A model generated the notes under the pieces. That model had not been told where the DNA came from and did no database searches. It saw only the letters and a list, made by a program, of their open reading frames with translations. The position numbers were made by a program, and so were the translations under genes. Below are positions 1 through 11,372 of a stretch of 64,000 bases of DNA, in pieces. The stretch spans positions 58,195,279-58,259,278 of the forward strand of contig OZ023269.1 in NCBI GenBank assembly GCA_964006375.1, in the 5' to 3' direction. This stretch comes from Tillus elongatus. Its lineage: Eukaryota > Arthropoda > Insecta > Coleoptera > Cleridae. The first letter of the stretch is position 1. The number at the start of each line of letters is the position of its first letter.

Positions 1-675
1 AACTTTAAAAACACCAATTTTTTTTTGGTTTCAAGATGTTTCACTGAATCTGTTGGTGGATTTAGATATACTACCAAAAAGGAAGAAAATGTATTAAGCC
101 GCATCTCTTGTTTGACTCTGATTACCGAGCTATCGGATGACAAATTTGAAAAAATTCCAACATTTTATGTTTCACTGAATCTGTTTGTAGATTCAAATAT
201 ACTACTAAAGAAGAAAAATGTATTAAGCCGCATCTCTCGTTTGACTCCGATTACTGAGCTATCGGTGACAAAATTTGAAATAATACATTTTTTTGTTGTT
301 TCAAGATGTTTCACTGAATCTGTTGCTGGATTCAAATATACTACTAAAATGAAGAAAAACGTATTTTGTCACATCTCTCGTTTGACTCTAATTACCGAAT
401 TACGGATGACAAAATTCTAAAAAATACCAAATTTTGTTGTTTCGAGATGTTTCACTAAATCTGTTACTGGATTCAAATATACTACTAAAAAGAAAAAAAA
501 ATTAAACCGCGTCTCTCGTTTGATTCTGGGTACCGAGCTATCGGATGAAAATGCTTGAAAAAATACCAACCTTTTTTGTCTCAAGATGTTTCACTTAATC
601 TGTTACTGGATTCAAATATACTACTAAAAAGAAGAAAAATGTATTAAACCGCATCTCTCGGTTGACTATACGTAG
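1..675 (+). repeat. ~140 bp satellite, about five monomers
   Basis: Head-to-tail copies of a unit containing GATGTTTCACTGAATCTGTT, ATACTACTAAAAAGAAGAAA, CATCTCTCGTTTGACTC and ACCGAGCTATCGGATGACAA. The first motif recurs near 39, 171, 310, 450 and 589, spacing 132-140 bp. Monomers differ by substitutions and small indels, so the array is old. The same unit occurs on the opposite strand at 5.93-7.57 kb and 11.93-12.23 kb. Open frames crossing it are chance readings. Confidence 0.9.
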
Positions 676-725
676 TATTATAAACCAGGATTTGATAATT
701 TCCCTTTATATTTGTGAGCTTTTTC

Positions 726-945
<220 letters not shown>

Positions 946-947
946 GA

Positions 948-1451
948 CATTGTGTACTCAGCTTCTTGTAAAAAATAAGTGGCAGCCGAATCGTCTTGTC
1001 TAGTATTTTCAACTTCAGTCGCCATTAAAATATCAGCATGAGCAATAGTACCTACGGACGTCACACCTTCAGTGCTTTCCTGAAACATTTTCTTAACATA
1101 CGTAGTATTTTCTTTTTCGCCACAATTATCCTGCAGCTCGTTTCCTGTAGATTTTTTATTTCTCAAATAATAAACTAACTTTCTAGAATTCTGATTCTTT
1201 TCATCTGTACGATTTTCCTGCAGATTTTCTTTTAGGTTAGGTGTTATAACTAATGATTTCTCAAAAGCAAGGTATGACGTTTTACATAAGTTCAGAAATT
1301 TATCCTTAAAGTATAAATAGTTTCGATTGAAGATGGTAAGTAGTCTATTTTGATATGTTTTTGTGGCTAGATTAAGGTATTTGCAAAGTTTTGGGTACAA
1401 GCCATCGGGATCACTTCTACAGTTCGAAATTATCAGTCTTAATTGAAACAT
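948..1451 (-). CDS. hypothetical protein fragment, unrecognised
   Basis: An open frame of about 168 codons of ordinary mixed, charged composition starts at an ATG at 1451, nine bases after an in-frame TAG. It then runs into the (TA)n/(CA)n microsatellite, so the His-Thr/Tyr-Ile tail is not protein. The N-terminal part is rich in Leu, Tyr, Lys and Arg and predicted helical; the C-terminal part is acidic and polar. I recognise no family. It could be a piece of a transposon-encoded protein or one exon of a host gene. The neighbours are a satellite and a DNA transposon, and no promoter or polyadenylation signal stands out. Whether it is expressed cannot be told from sequence. Confidence 0.3.
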
Positions 1452-1965
1452 CGCAGGCTAGTTGAACTGCTCTACTTGAAATTTGAAAAACACAATATAA
1501 GCTACAAAAACCATTGGAAAACAAACGTGGTTGTTTTCCTACCTCACAAAGATACAACATTGATTATCAGTAATAGGATATATCTAAAAAGTAATTCAGG
1601 TTCGATTAATGAGCTCTGTAATAACTCTTGGAAATGTTAAATGAAGAACACACCTCACCTACTTAAATACTAAATTAAATAAAATTATCAAACTTAGGTA
1701 AAAAAAAAGTATTTTCGGATACAAACTTAAACTCAAACTCAACAAAATTGGAAGTTTTTTGTTACATTTTCTTTCAAAAAAGGAATAAGGCCTGTTTCTA
1801 TGGCTTATTCCGAAACTAATTCCTAACGCAGGACAAAACTAAAAATTATTTTAAATCGTCAATAAATCTCAAAAAATTAAAGGTAATAACGACAGATAAA
1901 AATAGAGAATAAGAAAATAAACTGGCTAAGGTGAAAGAAAAAGCTTAAATTAAACAACTAATGTA
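1452..1965. other. AT-rich DNA, no gene seen
   Basis: No coding segment or structured repeat recognised. The last two bases (TA, 1964-1965) are the left target duplication of the pogo element. Confidence 0.6.
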
Positions 1966-2334
1966 TGGGGAGAGGTGGCATGAAAGGGACAAGCATTGGA
2001 AGGAACAGTTGCTAAAACTTTTAATCTGCTAACAATATAAACTTGCTACTAGCTGATATATGTCTCTTGGGGCACGCAACAGTACCACGAAACCTCGTGG
2101 TGTCAGTGAATACTGTTCACGAGTTAACACCTGTTGTGCGTTTGTGGCTGTCAGATTATTAAAAAGCTGTATCCTGTGATTAATGTTAATTAATAATTAT
2201 TTGAGCATTAAAGTTAGTGAAAGTGCGTTGAGTTAAAGTAGATACCTTGTGGATTTATGTATTATATGTAATGTGACTGAAGGCTTGGTAAGTTTTACAT
2301 ACATTTCAAAATTGCTCATCTTTATTCTGCTATG

Positions 2335-2405
2335 TTGAAAGGGACAGACATTAAAATATTGGAAGGGACATGTCCCTTTCAATACTGACATGTGTCTTTC
2401 ATTAT
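2335..2405. promoter_or_regulatory. left subterminal GAAAGGGACA motif cluster
   Basis: TTGAAAGGGACAGAC, then GGAAGGGACATGTCCCTTTC (a near-palindrome) and a weaker GTGTCTTTC. These repeat the inner half of the TIR. By analogy with other transposons they may be extra transposase-binding sites; this is inference. Confidence 0.5.
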
Positions 2406-2492
2406 TTATATTGTTTTTCTGCTTACTATAGTGGCTGTATTCAATTTCAGTTGACATATTGTTTATTATGAATATTAAACCCAAACTGTACA

Positions 2493-4368
2493 GGAGGCTA
2501 TAGACATGGTGTTAAAAGGTATAATGTCTATTAGATCATCAGTATCAGAATTTGATATAGCTAAATCCATGATAGCTCGACTAGTGGCGTAGGTAAAAGT
2601 ATGTACTCCTGAAAATAAATTTGTTTATGAGCCACAGCTTGGGAACAGAAGGGTGTTTTCACTTTAAGAAGAGATAAGCTTAAGCCAATATTTGAAAATG
2701 TCCTCAAAAATGGCACATGGGCTCACATATTCACAAAATCGAGAACTTGCGTACGAATACGCTGCGAAACTAAATAAAGATATGTCAAACAATTGGACAA
2801 CTGACAAAAAAGCAGGAGTAGATTGGATGCAACTGTTTATGAAGAGACATCCCGAGCTGTCACTGCGCTGTCCGAAAAAAACAAACTTGTCGCGAACAAC
2901 TGCTTTTAATTCAACGACAGTGAAGACATTTGTCAGAAACTTGGAGATGTGTTAAAAAGTACTGACTTACAGGAGACAGAATTTATAACGCTGACAAAAC
3001 AAGCTTCACCACTGTTACTGAGCTAACCAATGTTACTGAGCTACCTTTCATTATTGCTGAACGTGGAGCCAAGCAAGTAGGTCAGGTTACCTCGGCCTAC
3101 GGGGACAGCTTGTAACAATGTTGGCATTTGTTTCTGCTTCAGGTAACCACGTACCTCCGGTTTTCATATTTCATAGGGTTCGATTTAAGGACTTTATGCT
3201 GGAAGATTGCCCTACCGGAAGCCTAGGCTTATATCACAAAAGTGGATGGATTACATCTGATAACTTTTATCTGGCATTCAAAAATTTTGTGGAAAAACTA
3301 CGGCCATCTAAAAAAACCCGGTGATACTACTAATTGACAATCACGAGAGTCACATTAACATCGATGTCATATATGATGCCCGTGAGAATGGCGTTATAAT
3401 AATTATATTTCCGCCACACTGCAGTCATAGGCTGCAGCCCTTAGACATCTCGATATTCGGGCCATTCAAAAATTATTTTAAAGTTGCCCAAAATGATTGG
3501 ATGGTATCAAACCCGGGTAAAACCATATCAATTTATCATTTACCAAAATTAGCCAACTCCGCTTTTATCAGTGCTTTTACGCACAAGAATATTTGTTCCG
3601 GATTTTCAAAGACTGGTATTTATCCATTTGATAAAAATATATTTGGGGAACAAGATTTGCTACACGCATCTGTAATAGACCACGAAGATCCAAACGAACA
3701 AGTTGAACCAGAAGGGCCAAATCTAGAAGCTGGGCCCTTCGCTGAACCACACCAATCCTGCTCCACTGACCCATCTATAATTATATCACCTGCTTCCGCT
3801 AAACCATTTCCAAAGACACATCCTAGAAAACTTAATCGAAAAGGAAGAAAAAAAATGAACTAGTCGCATTATCACTGCCACTCCAGAGAAAAATGAACTA
3901 GAGGAAGCCTGCGAATGAAAAAAAAAAAATTAAACTAAACAAGGTCAACACAGATGTAAAAATAAAAGCAATTAAAAAAAAGTGTTGCAAAGTAGTAGAA
4001 GTGAAAGTAGCAACGAAGAAGATGTTGTCTATGCCGAGAGTGACGATTCTTTCGATTGGAAGGTCGAGGAAGAAACGAAGCTCGCCGAGAATGATTCTTT
4101 TAACGTGGATGATTTTGTCGTCGTCAAATTTGTAAAAAAGACATTTTATTGGGCAAATAATGAAGTTATGGAAAATGGAGAAGTCAGTGGTAAGTTAAAA
4201 AAAAGTGAATCACAGTTCCTACCACTTTGTTTTCCTGAGAACGATAACGTGGCTGATATCGAAAAAGAGGATATAGTACTCAAACTACTCCCACCTCTTG
4301 ATAATGCCGGAGCTCCAAGAGTCAAAGTTTTTTTTTCATTTGGTATTGATTTATCACACCTACTATAA
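2493..4368 (+). pseudogene. pogo/Jerky-type DDE transposase, broken
   Basis: Pieces in family order: a remnant Psq-type helix-turn-helix (near 2493-2590), a CENP-B-type helix-turn-helix around DWMQLFMKRHPELSLR (2692-2955), and the DDE-1 catalytic domain. The latter shows NADKTSF at the first Asp, GAKQVGQVTSA (3060-3110), SASGNHVPPVFIF (3118-3324), and LLIDNHESHI with the second Asp plus FPPHCSHRLQPLDISIFGPF (3321-3863). An acidic tail with a VVVKFVKKTFYW-like module typical of insect pogo proteins follows (3982-4368). It would bind the element's ends and catalyse cut-and-paste transposition in the nucleus. Stops and frame changes near 2590, 2953, 3115, 3323 and 3860 inactivate it, and the usual NADETG motif reads NADKTS. 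Confidence 0.88.
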
Positions 4369-4378
4369 ATGTTTTCGT

Positions 4379-4416
4379 ATGTGTCCCTTTCAACTCCAAA
4401 TGTGTCCCTTTCAATC
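4379..4416. promoter_or_regulatory. right subterminal TGTCCCTTTC motif pair
   Basis: Two copies of GTGTCCCTTTCAA about 20 bp apart, in reverse orientation to the left-side motifs and matching the right TIR core. They mirror the left cluster. Confidence 0.5.
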
Positions 4417-4600
4417 CGGTGGCTGATATTTCTCCATTTTCTTCATTGACAACTAATTCGTTTGTGTTTTTTGTATGCCAAACACTTTTGCAAATGTTGT
4501 ACTATTAGTAAGATCAGGTGCAATAAATGTAAAATATAGTGATATTGCTTATAGACAGGTTTATCTTCAAAATGTCCCTTTCATGCCACCTCTCCCGTTA

Positions 4601-4934
4601 GTACTCAATTATTGCTATTTCCAAGTAACAACTAATTTTAACTTTATAGCCAATCCAAGAATTACATTACAAAAAAGAGTTACCCCAACCAATAATTAAA
4701 AAACACATAGAAACTAAAATTAAATTTTCACTAAATCAAAAAAGAAGGCAGAAAAAATGAAAATAGAATCATTCCCCAAAAGAAACAAAGTAGGAAATTT
4801 TCAGAACACACAAAATTTATTTTCTTTTAAATTATCTCAAAAACATGATATGCAAAAAAAAAACTTCTAAATATTCTGTAAAAATTCAAAAAATTGGGAG
4901 CCTGCGTCAGGTTGTCCGTCTGCTGTTTATAATT
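4601..4934. other. AT-rich DNA between two transposons
   Basis: Nothing recognised. It ends with AATT, the left copy of a possible target duplication for the next element. Confidence 0.5.
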
Positions 4935-5728
4935 CAGATCGGTCACAGCGCACAGGGGTGTCAATTAGTTTAACTCGCTAATGTTAAAGGTGATGTTGTG
5001 CCATATTATGACTTTTAAGTTTCTAGTTTTTTGTGGAAAAAGAAAAAATAAAACACCGTTAAATTCTATATGAAACTGGCTTAATTTTATATCTAAAATA
5101 TTTTGATATGTCTTACCTATTAAAAAGTTATTAAGTTGTAAACTGAAGACACGGAGATAATTTCATATAACTATTATGAATAAACTGGGGTAAACCTACT
5201 GAATTTTTACATAGTTTCAAAAAGTTTGTTATCGGAGTAAGAGTACATCCTGATAATAGTTAACACGTGTTCGCTGAGTTTTTTGAACGAATACATACTA
5301 ATTGTTGTGAACACGAACTCCGTAATGAAGATATTATAGCACAATGTACATATTTAAAGGAGCAACGCACCACAAATTTTTATTAAAGAAAATAATAAGA
5401 ACATGTATAAAGTATTATCATAATGTACCTTTAGTGAGAAAAAACATTTTTAAAATATGTACAAATTTAGTAGGTTTACCTTAGTTTATTCATAATCGTT
5501 ACACGACATTATCTCCGTATCTTCAGTTTGCAACTTAATAACTTCTTAATGGAAACTCATGTAAAAAATAATTTCAATGTAAAATTAAGCCAGTTTCATA
5601 GAGAACATAACGGTGTTTTAATTATACCTTCGTGAAAAAAAACATGAAAAAGTTATGTCAGAATATGGCACATTAGCGGCATCAGCGAGTAAAACGAATT
5701 GATACCACTGTGCGCTGTGATCGTACTG
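4935..5728. mobile_element. MITE with long (~280 bp) terminal inverted repeats
   Basis: The first ~280 bp reappears inverted in the last ~280 bp around a ~240 bp centre. The ends read CAGATCGGTCACAGCGCACA and, inverted, CAGTACGATCACAGCGCACA. Shared inner blocks include GTGCCATATT, AAACTGGCTTAATTTTA, CTCCGT.TCTTCAGTTT and a GGTAAACCTACT block. AATT flanks both ends (4931-4934, 5729-5732), a possible 4 bp target duplication. There is no coding capacity. The superfamily is unassigned: CAG ends suggest hAT, but no 8 bp duplication is present. Confidence 0.75.
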
Positions 5729-5928
5729 AATTGTCAACAACAAATGGAGAACCTGAACGCTGGCATTATATTTTTCGAATTTATGCTGAATATTCCGCAT
5801 TTTTTCGCATATTGTTTTTGAGATATTTTATAAGAAAATCAATTTTGTGTAATCTGAAAATTCTAATTCATGCCTTGCGTCTTTTTCGGAATGATTTTAT
5901 TTTCATTTTTTCTACCTTCGTTATAAAT

Positions 5929-7565
5929 AACTGTGTAGAATATTTGAATCCAGTACCAGATTCAGTGAGACAACTTGAAACAAACAAATTATGGATTTTT
6001 TCAAATTATGTCATCTGATAGCTTGGTAATCAGAGTCAAACCAGAGATGTGACTAATTACGATTTTCTTCTTTTTATTAGTATATTTGAATCCAGTAACA
6101 GATTCACTGAAACATCGTAAAAAATAAAATAAAAAAGTATTTTCTCAAATTTTGTCAGCCGATACCTCGGTAATCAGAGTCAAACGAGCGATGCCGCTTA
6201 ATACATTTTCTTCTATTTAGTAGCATATTTGTATCCAGTAACAGATTCAGTGAAACATCTTGAAACGAACAAATTTGGTATTTTTTCAAATTTTGTCATC
6301 GGTAATTACAGCCAAATGAGATGTGACTAATTACGTTTTCTTCTTTTTAGTAGTATAATTGAATCCAGTAACAAATTCAGTAAAACGTCTTAAAACAAAC
6401 AAAATTTGTCTCTTTTCAAACTTTGTCATCCGATAGCTCGGTAATAAGAGTCAAATGAGAGATGTGACAGTACGTTTTTTTTTCTCTTTTGTGTAGTATA
6501 TTTGATTCCAGTAACAGATTCAATGAAACATCTTAAAACAAAACACAAATTGGTATTTTCTCAAACTTTGTCATCCGATACCTTGGTAATCAAAGTCAAA
6601 CGAGAGATGTGACTTAATACATTTTTCTTCTATTTAGTAGTATATTTGAATCCAGTAACAGATTCAGTGAAACATCTTAAAACGAAAAAATTTCGTCTTT
6701 TTTCAAATTTTGTCATCCCATAGCTCGGTAATCAGAGTCAAACGAGAGATGTGACTAAGTACGTTTTTCTTCTCTTTAGTAGTACATTTGATCCCAGTAA
6801 CAGATTTAGTGAGACATCTTAAAACAAAACAAAAATTGTATTTTCTCAAATTTTGTCATCCAACACCTCGGTAATCAGAGTCAAACGAGAGATGCGGCTT
6901 AATACATTTTTCTTCTTTTTGGTAGTATCTTTGAATCCAGTAACAGATTCAGTGAAGCATCTTAAAACAAAAAAATTTGGTGTTTTTTCAAATTTTGTCA
7001 GCCGATAGCTACCGAGCTAAACGAGAGATGCGACTGAATACGGTTTTTTTTTTCTTTTTAGTTGTACATTTGAATCCACCAACAGATTCAGTGAAACATC
7101 TTAAAACAAAAAAAATGTATCCTTTCAAACTTGGTCATCCGCTAGCTCGGTAATCAGTCAAACGAGAGATGTGACAAATGTTTTTCTTCATTTTAGTAGT
7201 ACCTATATTTGAATCCGCTGACAGATTCAGTGAAACATCTTGAAACAAAAAAATTTGGTATTTTTTCAAATTTTGTCATCCGGTAGCTCGGTAATTACAG
7301 CCAAATGAGATGTGACTAATTACGTTTTCTTCTTTTTAGTAGTATAATTGAATACAGTAACAGATTCAGTGAAACGTCTTAAAACAAACAAAATTTGTAT
7401 CTTTTCATACTTTGTCATCTGATAGCTCGGTAACCAGAGTCAAACGAGAGATGCGGTTCAATACATTTTTCTTCTTTTCAGTTAGTATATTTGAATCCAG
7501 TAACAGATTCGGTGAAACATCTTATAAAGCACGGAAATTTGGTATTTTTCAGAGTCCCACTAGAG
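5929..7565 (-). repeat. ~142 bp satellite array, about twelve monomers
   Basis: Reverse-complement copies of the satellite at 1-675. The CCAGTAACAGATTCAGTGAA motif recurs near 5950, 6093, 6236, 6366, 6496, 6652, 6793, 6941, 7079, 7219, 7354 and 7498, spacing 130-156 bp. Its right part is interrupted by a LINE at about 7566. Confidence 0.92.
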
Positions 7566-7657
7566 ATGTCACCAGGCTAGGTTAGGTTAGTTTGTGAGTG
7601 GTCCATATCGGTCCCTCCACCGCGACCATAAGGTCTATTGTGGCTCACGCCTAATGT

Positions 7658-10600
7658 CTATATTTCGCCCAACAAATCCAGCCTCCTACAGAGGTCGATA
7701 ACCTTTGCGGGCGAAAGTTGATCCAGATCCTCTGGAGCAAGCTTTACCTTGCCAAAGAGCAGGTGTCTAGTCCTGTCCGCTGCCGGACAGGAACACAGCA
7801 CGTGCTCTGCTGTTTCGTCATTCTCCATACACAGCCGGCACTCGGTCTCCTGACCGATCCCAATACGGTGCATGTGATGCCGCAAGCGACAGTGTCCTGT
7901 ATACAGGCCGACTAGAGTACTCAGTTGTTGTCTGTTCAACTCTAGAAGTTTCTTAGCCCTTGACTCAGACAGGCCATTTATGAAGGCCTTAGAGTGAGCT
8001 AATCCTGGAAGATTTTGCCAATATTGAATTGTCCTTCTATCTGTCCAGGTCTTTAAGGTGCGTTTTGCTGTGCAAGATGTTATTCCCAGCACCGGTTCTG
8101 GTCCGACAAAGTCACACTGGGCACCACTCCTGGCAAGCGCGTCTGCCGCAACGTTGCCATCATGGTCCGAGTGACCCGGTATCCAGACCAGCGACACCTC
8201 ATTACAGCTGCCCAATTCGTTAAGGGCAGATTTACAACTCCATACCGTCTTTGAATTGCACCGGTAGGAACCAAGAGCCTTTATTGCAGCTTGGCTATCT
8301 GCAAATATCTTTATCGATTTGTTTGTGCATAGGTCTTTTAAGCTTTCCCTTGCACACATCTCGATGGCATAAACTTCTGCCTGGTGTATGGTTGCGTACT
8401 TGCCGAGGCTAGCTGATAGTCTAGCATCGGTGCTGCCCCCATATGCGCCGGCTCCTACTCCCATATTGGTTTTGGAGCCGTCAGAGTACCAGCAGAGGTC
8501 CGCTCTCAACAGGGTCGATTGGTTCCGGTCCCAGTCCTCCCTTTCCGGGAGGACGGTCTTGAAAGACAGATCTCTGCTGATTTTTGTAGGCATCAAGTCC
8601 GAGACCATTCCCAGAATCCTGTGACAATCACTGTCATCAAGGAGTCCGGACCCCCCCAGACTGACTTCCCTCGGCATGTTATCTGCCGTTTGTATTAGTC
8701 TGTACGTTGTCCACCTCGCCACCCTCTCCAGCCATATGTGAAGTGGGGGAATATTGAGGAGGACCTCCAGAGCGACTGATGGTGCGGTGCTTATCGCTCC
8801 CGTTATCATCAGACATGCTTGTCTCTGTAGATGAGCCAGTTTGGCCCTCGCAGTACCACGAAGTACCTTAGGCCACCAAACTATGGCTCCATATGTTATC
8901 ATAGGTCTGATAACCACTACATAGAGCCAGTACATCTGTTGGGGGTTTGTTCCCCAGTTGTTCCCACAGATTCTCCGGCAGGTCCACAGGGACATCTTAG
9001 CCCTGCGGATAACATTTTCTAACTGTCTGTCCCAGTTGAGCTTCTTATCTAGGATAACTCCCAGATATTTTGCTTGGTCCGAAAATGGAATGTTTTCCCC
9101 CATAAGATTAGGTGGTTTTAATTTGTCCAACCTTCTTCTTCTGGTGAACGGGACAATGATCGTTTTGCGAGGGTTCACAGACATCTGTTCCCTACGGCAC
9201 CAATCATTGACTACATTTAGTGCTTCTTGAAGAGTACTAGACAGTTCCTCCTCAGATTTGCCTCTAACCATTATGACAAGATCATCTGCATACGCCTGGA
9301 CCTCAACCTCCCAGAGTCCGAGGATAGCCAGCATGTCGTCCACAAAGAGGGACCACAACAGGGGGGATAGAACGCCCCCCTGAGGACACCCTCTCGCAGC
9401 CCTAACGCTGACCACCTCTCCCCGTAATGAGGTAATAATGGTCCGATTGTGCAGCATGTTTCCGATCCAGCCACAGATGGTAGGTTCCACCCCCCTAGCG
9501 ATAGTGGCCTCGTAGAGGGAGATCGGTAATGCATTATTAAATGCTCCTTCTATGTCGAGAAATGCCGCCACCGCAACCTCTCCATTTTTCAGAGAGTGTG
9601 TGATCTTCTCGACGAGGTTATTGAGCGCTAACTCAGTTGATTTGCCAGTTTGATAGGCATACTGGTGGGTATTTAGGGGGTTCTTGGGTAAGATGTTCCC
9701 CCTAATGTGTCCGTCCAGTATTTTTTCCAATCCCTTCAGGAGGAATGATGTAATACTGAGAGGTCTCAGTAAAGTAGGTAGGAGGTCATTACGTCCCAAT
9801 TTGGGAATGTAAACCCCCCTAACCACCGTCCAGCTGGAAGGAATATAGTTCCAGGCCAGACTGGCTCTGAACAGCCTGATAAGGAAGAGTAGGATAATCT
9901 CCAGTCCCTTTTGTAGTAGGACCGGTACCACCCCATCCTCCCCTGGCGACTTGAATGGCTGGAAATGATTCACAGCACACTCCACTGCCGAGGCTGTAAC
10001 TATTCTCCGAGCAACTAGCCAGTGCTCCCTTTGGGGGCGTTTAGATCGTCCCTCAGCTGGTAGGACCTCACCGTTGCTCAGGATCAGACAATCTGGGAAG
10101 TGTGTGTGTGCTAAGAGCTCTAACGTTTCTTTCCGAGATTCAGTAAAGGAACCATCTGGTCGTTTTATCGATCCCAGTTCCTGTACACGGTCGCGTGAGA
10201 GAATCCTGTGGATTCTGGCGCTGCTGGGCAAATTATTAATGTCCCCGCAGAACCTCCTCCAGGACTCCCTCTTAGCGTTCCTGATCTCTTTATTATAATG
10301 TGTTAGAGCAGTTTTATATTGCTCCCAGTTGCCTGTAATCTTAGCACGATTGAAGAGACGTCTAACTTCTCTTCGTAGTTTATCGAGGTTATTATTCCAC
10401 CAAGTAGACCCCCGACTGTCTCTCTTTGACCTCAGTGGACAGTTTTCGTGATAGGCAGAGACCACAGCTTCCCTAACCTGTTCGGCCGCAATCTCGATCT
10501 CATCACGATCCCTCACTGTGGGGATTGCGGACCCAAGTCTGCCGGCGAGGGACTGTTTGTATCCCTCCCAATCCGTCCTTCTCGGGTCCCGATACTCCAA

Positions 10601-11305
10601 CACAGGTCTAGGGCCTGTTTCAATTTCAAATAGGATATGGGCATGGTCTGAACATGAGGGTTCAGACGACACCCTCCATTTGAGGATTTTTGAGCTCAAA
10701 AGCCTTGAGCTGATCGTAAGATCTAAAACCTCTCTCCGGTTAGCTGTAAGAAAGGTGGGTTCCGAGCCTATGTTGCTGACAACCAGCTCCTCCCCTAAAA
10801 TGTATTCAAATAATGATTCACCTCGTCTGTTAGTGTCCGTGCTCCCCCAAGCCAAGTGATGGGAGTTCGCATCACACCCCATTACGAGGTGATAATTGTT
10901 CCTCTTGCAGTAGGCGATCAATTTCCGCACCTCTGCTGGAGGTGGTTGTTCTGCATCTCTGTCTCCAGGGAAATAGGCCGAACAGGCCACTACTTCCAGC
11001 CTGGTCCCCCCGGATGTGATCACGAGATGGATGGATGCCATGTCCTTGGTGCAGTACTCTGAAAGTGTAAAATACTGCAAGTTGTTTCTGATCCAGATAC
11101 AGGCTCTGGGGTTAGTACCAGAGCCCACCTCTACTATCTTACCAGAAGTGTTACCCAGCCCTTTTGTTCGTTCCGAATTAGCGGTCCAGGGCTCTTGGAG
11201 AAGAGCAATATCTATTTGCTCTTCCTTTAATTTCATGCTAAGGAGGTATGTCGCAGCCTTAGCATGATGCAGATTAGCTTGAATGCACCTTAAGTTGGTG
11301 GGCAT
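7658..11305 (-). CDS. LINE ORF2: endonuclease, reverse transcriptase, RNase H
   Basis: An uninterrupted 1215-residue ORF2 polyprotein that would nick target DNA and reverse-transcribe the element RNA at the nick. An apurinic-type endonuclease spans about residues 5-228 (QANLHHAKAA, LLQEPW, GCDANSHHLAWGS, SDHAHILFE). The reverse transcriptase spans about 450-760: motif A FLDIEGAFNN (Asp584), motif B GCPQGGVLSPLLWSL (638-652), motif C YADD (672-675), then YLGVILDKKLNW. RNase H lies at about 935-1062: SDGS Asp942, QAEVYA Glu976, FADSQAA Asp1002, GHSDHDGN. A C-terminal CX2CX8HX4C zinc motif sits at 1156-1173. R1-like endonuclease plus RNase H suggests the LOA side of the R1/LOA group. All catalytic residues are present. 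Confidence 0.95.
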   Translation of the reverse strand: MPTNLRCIQANLHHAKAATYLLSMKLKEEQIDIALLQEPWTANSERTKGLGNTSGKIVEVGSGTNPRACIWIRNNLQYFTLSEYCTKDMASIHLVITSGGTRLEVVACSAYFPGDRDAEQPPPAEVRKLIAYCKRNNYHLVMGCDANSHHLAWGSTDTNRRGESLFEYILGEELVVSNIGSEPTFLTANRREVLDLTISSRLLSSKILKWRVSSEPSCSDHAHILFEIETGPRPVLEYRDPRRTDWEGYKQSLAGRLGSAIPTVRDRDEIEIAAEQVREAVVSAYHENCPLRSKRDSRGSTWWNNNLDKLRREVRRLFNRAKITGNWEQYKTALTHYNKEIRNAKRESWRRFCGDINNLPSSARIHRILSRDRVQELGSIKRPDGSFTESRKETLELLAHTHFPDCLILSNGEVLPAEGRSKRPQREHWLVARRIVTASAVECAVNHFQPFKSPGEDGVVPVLLQKGLEIILLFLIRLFRASLAWNYIPSSWTVVRGVYIPKLGRNDLLPTLLRPLSITSFLLKGLEKILDGHIRGNILPKNPLNTHQYAYQTGKSTELALNNLVEKITHSLKNGEVAVAAFLDIEGAFNNALPISLYEATIARGVEPTICGWIGNMLHNRTIITSLRGEVVSVRAARGCPQGGVLSPLLWSLFVDDMLAILGLWEVEVQAYADDLVIMVRGKSEEELSSTLQEALNVVNDWCRREQMSVNPRKTIIVPFTRRRRLDKLKPPNLMGENIPFSDQAKYLGVILDKKLNWDRQLENVIRRAKMSLWTCRRICGNNWGTNPQQMYWLYVVVIRPMITYGAIVWWPKVLRGTARAKLAHLQRQACLMITGAISTAPSVALEVLLNIPPLHIWLERVARWTTYRLIQTADNMPREVSLGGSGLLDDSDCHRILGMVSDLMPTKISRDLSFKTVLPEREDWDRNQSTLLRADLCWYSDGSKTNMGVGAGAYGGSTDARLSASLGKYATIHQAEVYAIEMCARESLKDLCTNKSIKIFADSQAAIKALGSYRCNSKTVWSCKSALNELGSCNEVSLVWIPGHSDHDGNVAADALARSGAQCDFVGPEPVLGITSCTAKRTLKTWTDRRTIQYWQNLPGLAHSKAFINGLSESRAKKLLELNRQQLSTLVGLYTGHCRLRHHMHRIGIGQETECRLCMENDETAEHVLCSCPAADRTRHLLFGKVKLAPEDLDQLSPAKVIDLCRRLDLLGEI

Positions 11306-11372
11306 GGGGGTAGGAATATAGGAATGTATGGAGGAAAAAGGAGTAGTTTAAGGAGCTTAAAGGAAAAGGGAG

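Larger units (their letters stand above)
1966..4598 (+). mobile_element. pogo/Tigger-family DNA transposon, full-length but inactive
   Basis: The 2633 bp element is bounded by 26 bp TIRs (1966-1991 and 4573-4598) matching at 24 positions, sharing GGGAGAGGTGGCATGAAAGG. TA dinucleotides flank both ends (1964-1965, 4599-4600), the target duplication expected for Tc1/mariner-pogo elements. Inside is a degraded transposase on the same strand. Copies of the TIR core GAAAGGGACA recur subterminally, pointing inward on both sides. Complete ends with frame breaks in the gene mean it moved as a full element and then decayed. The TIRs do not begin with the CAGT usual in vertebrate Tigger, so the subfamily is unassigned. 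Confidence 0.88.

Noticed and set aside
4935..5728. hAT assignment for the long-TIR MITE
   Set aside because: Ends start with CAG but the 8 bp flanks do not match; only AATT is shared.
5929..7565. Possible CRISPR-like array of regularly spaced repeats
   Set aside because: Eukaryotic satellite: the whole ~142 bp unit is repeated, with no unique spacers.
8029..11267. Several plus-strand frames of 60-113 codons opposite the intact LINE ORF2
   Set aside because: Shadows of the reverse-strand 1215-codon gene with no independent motif.
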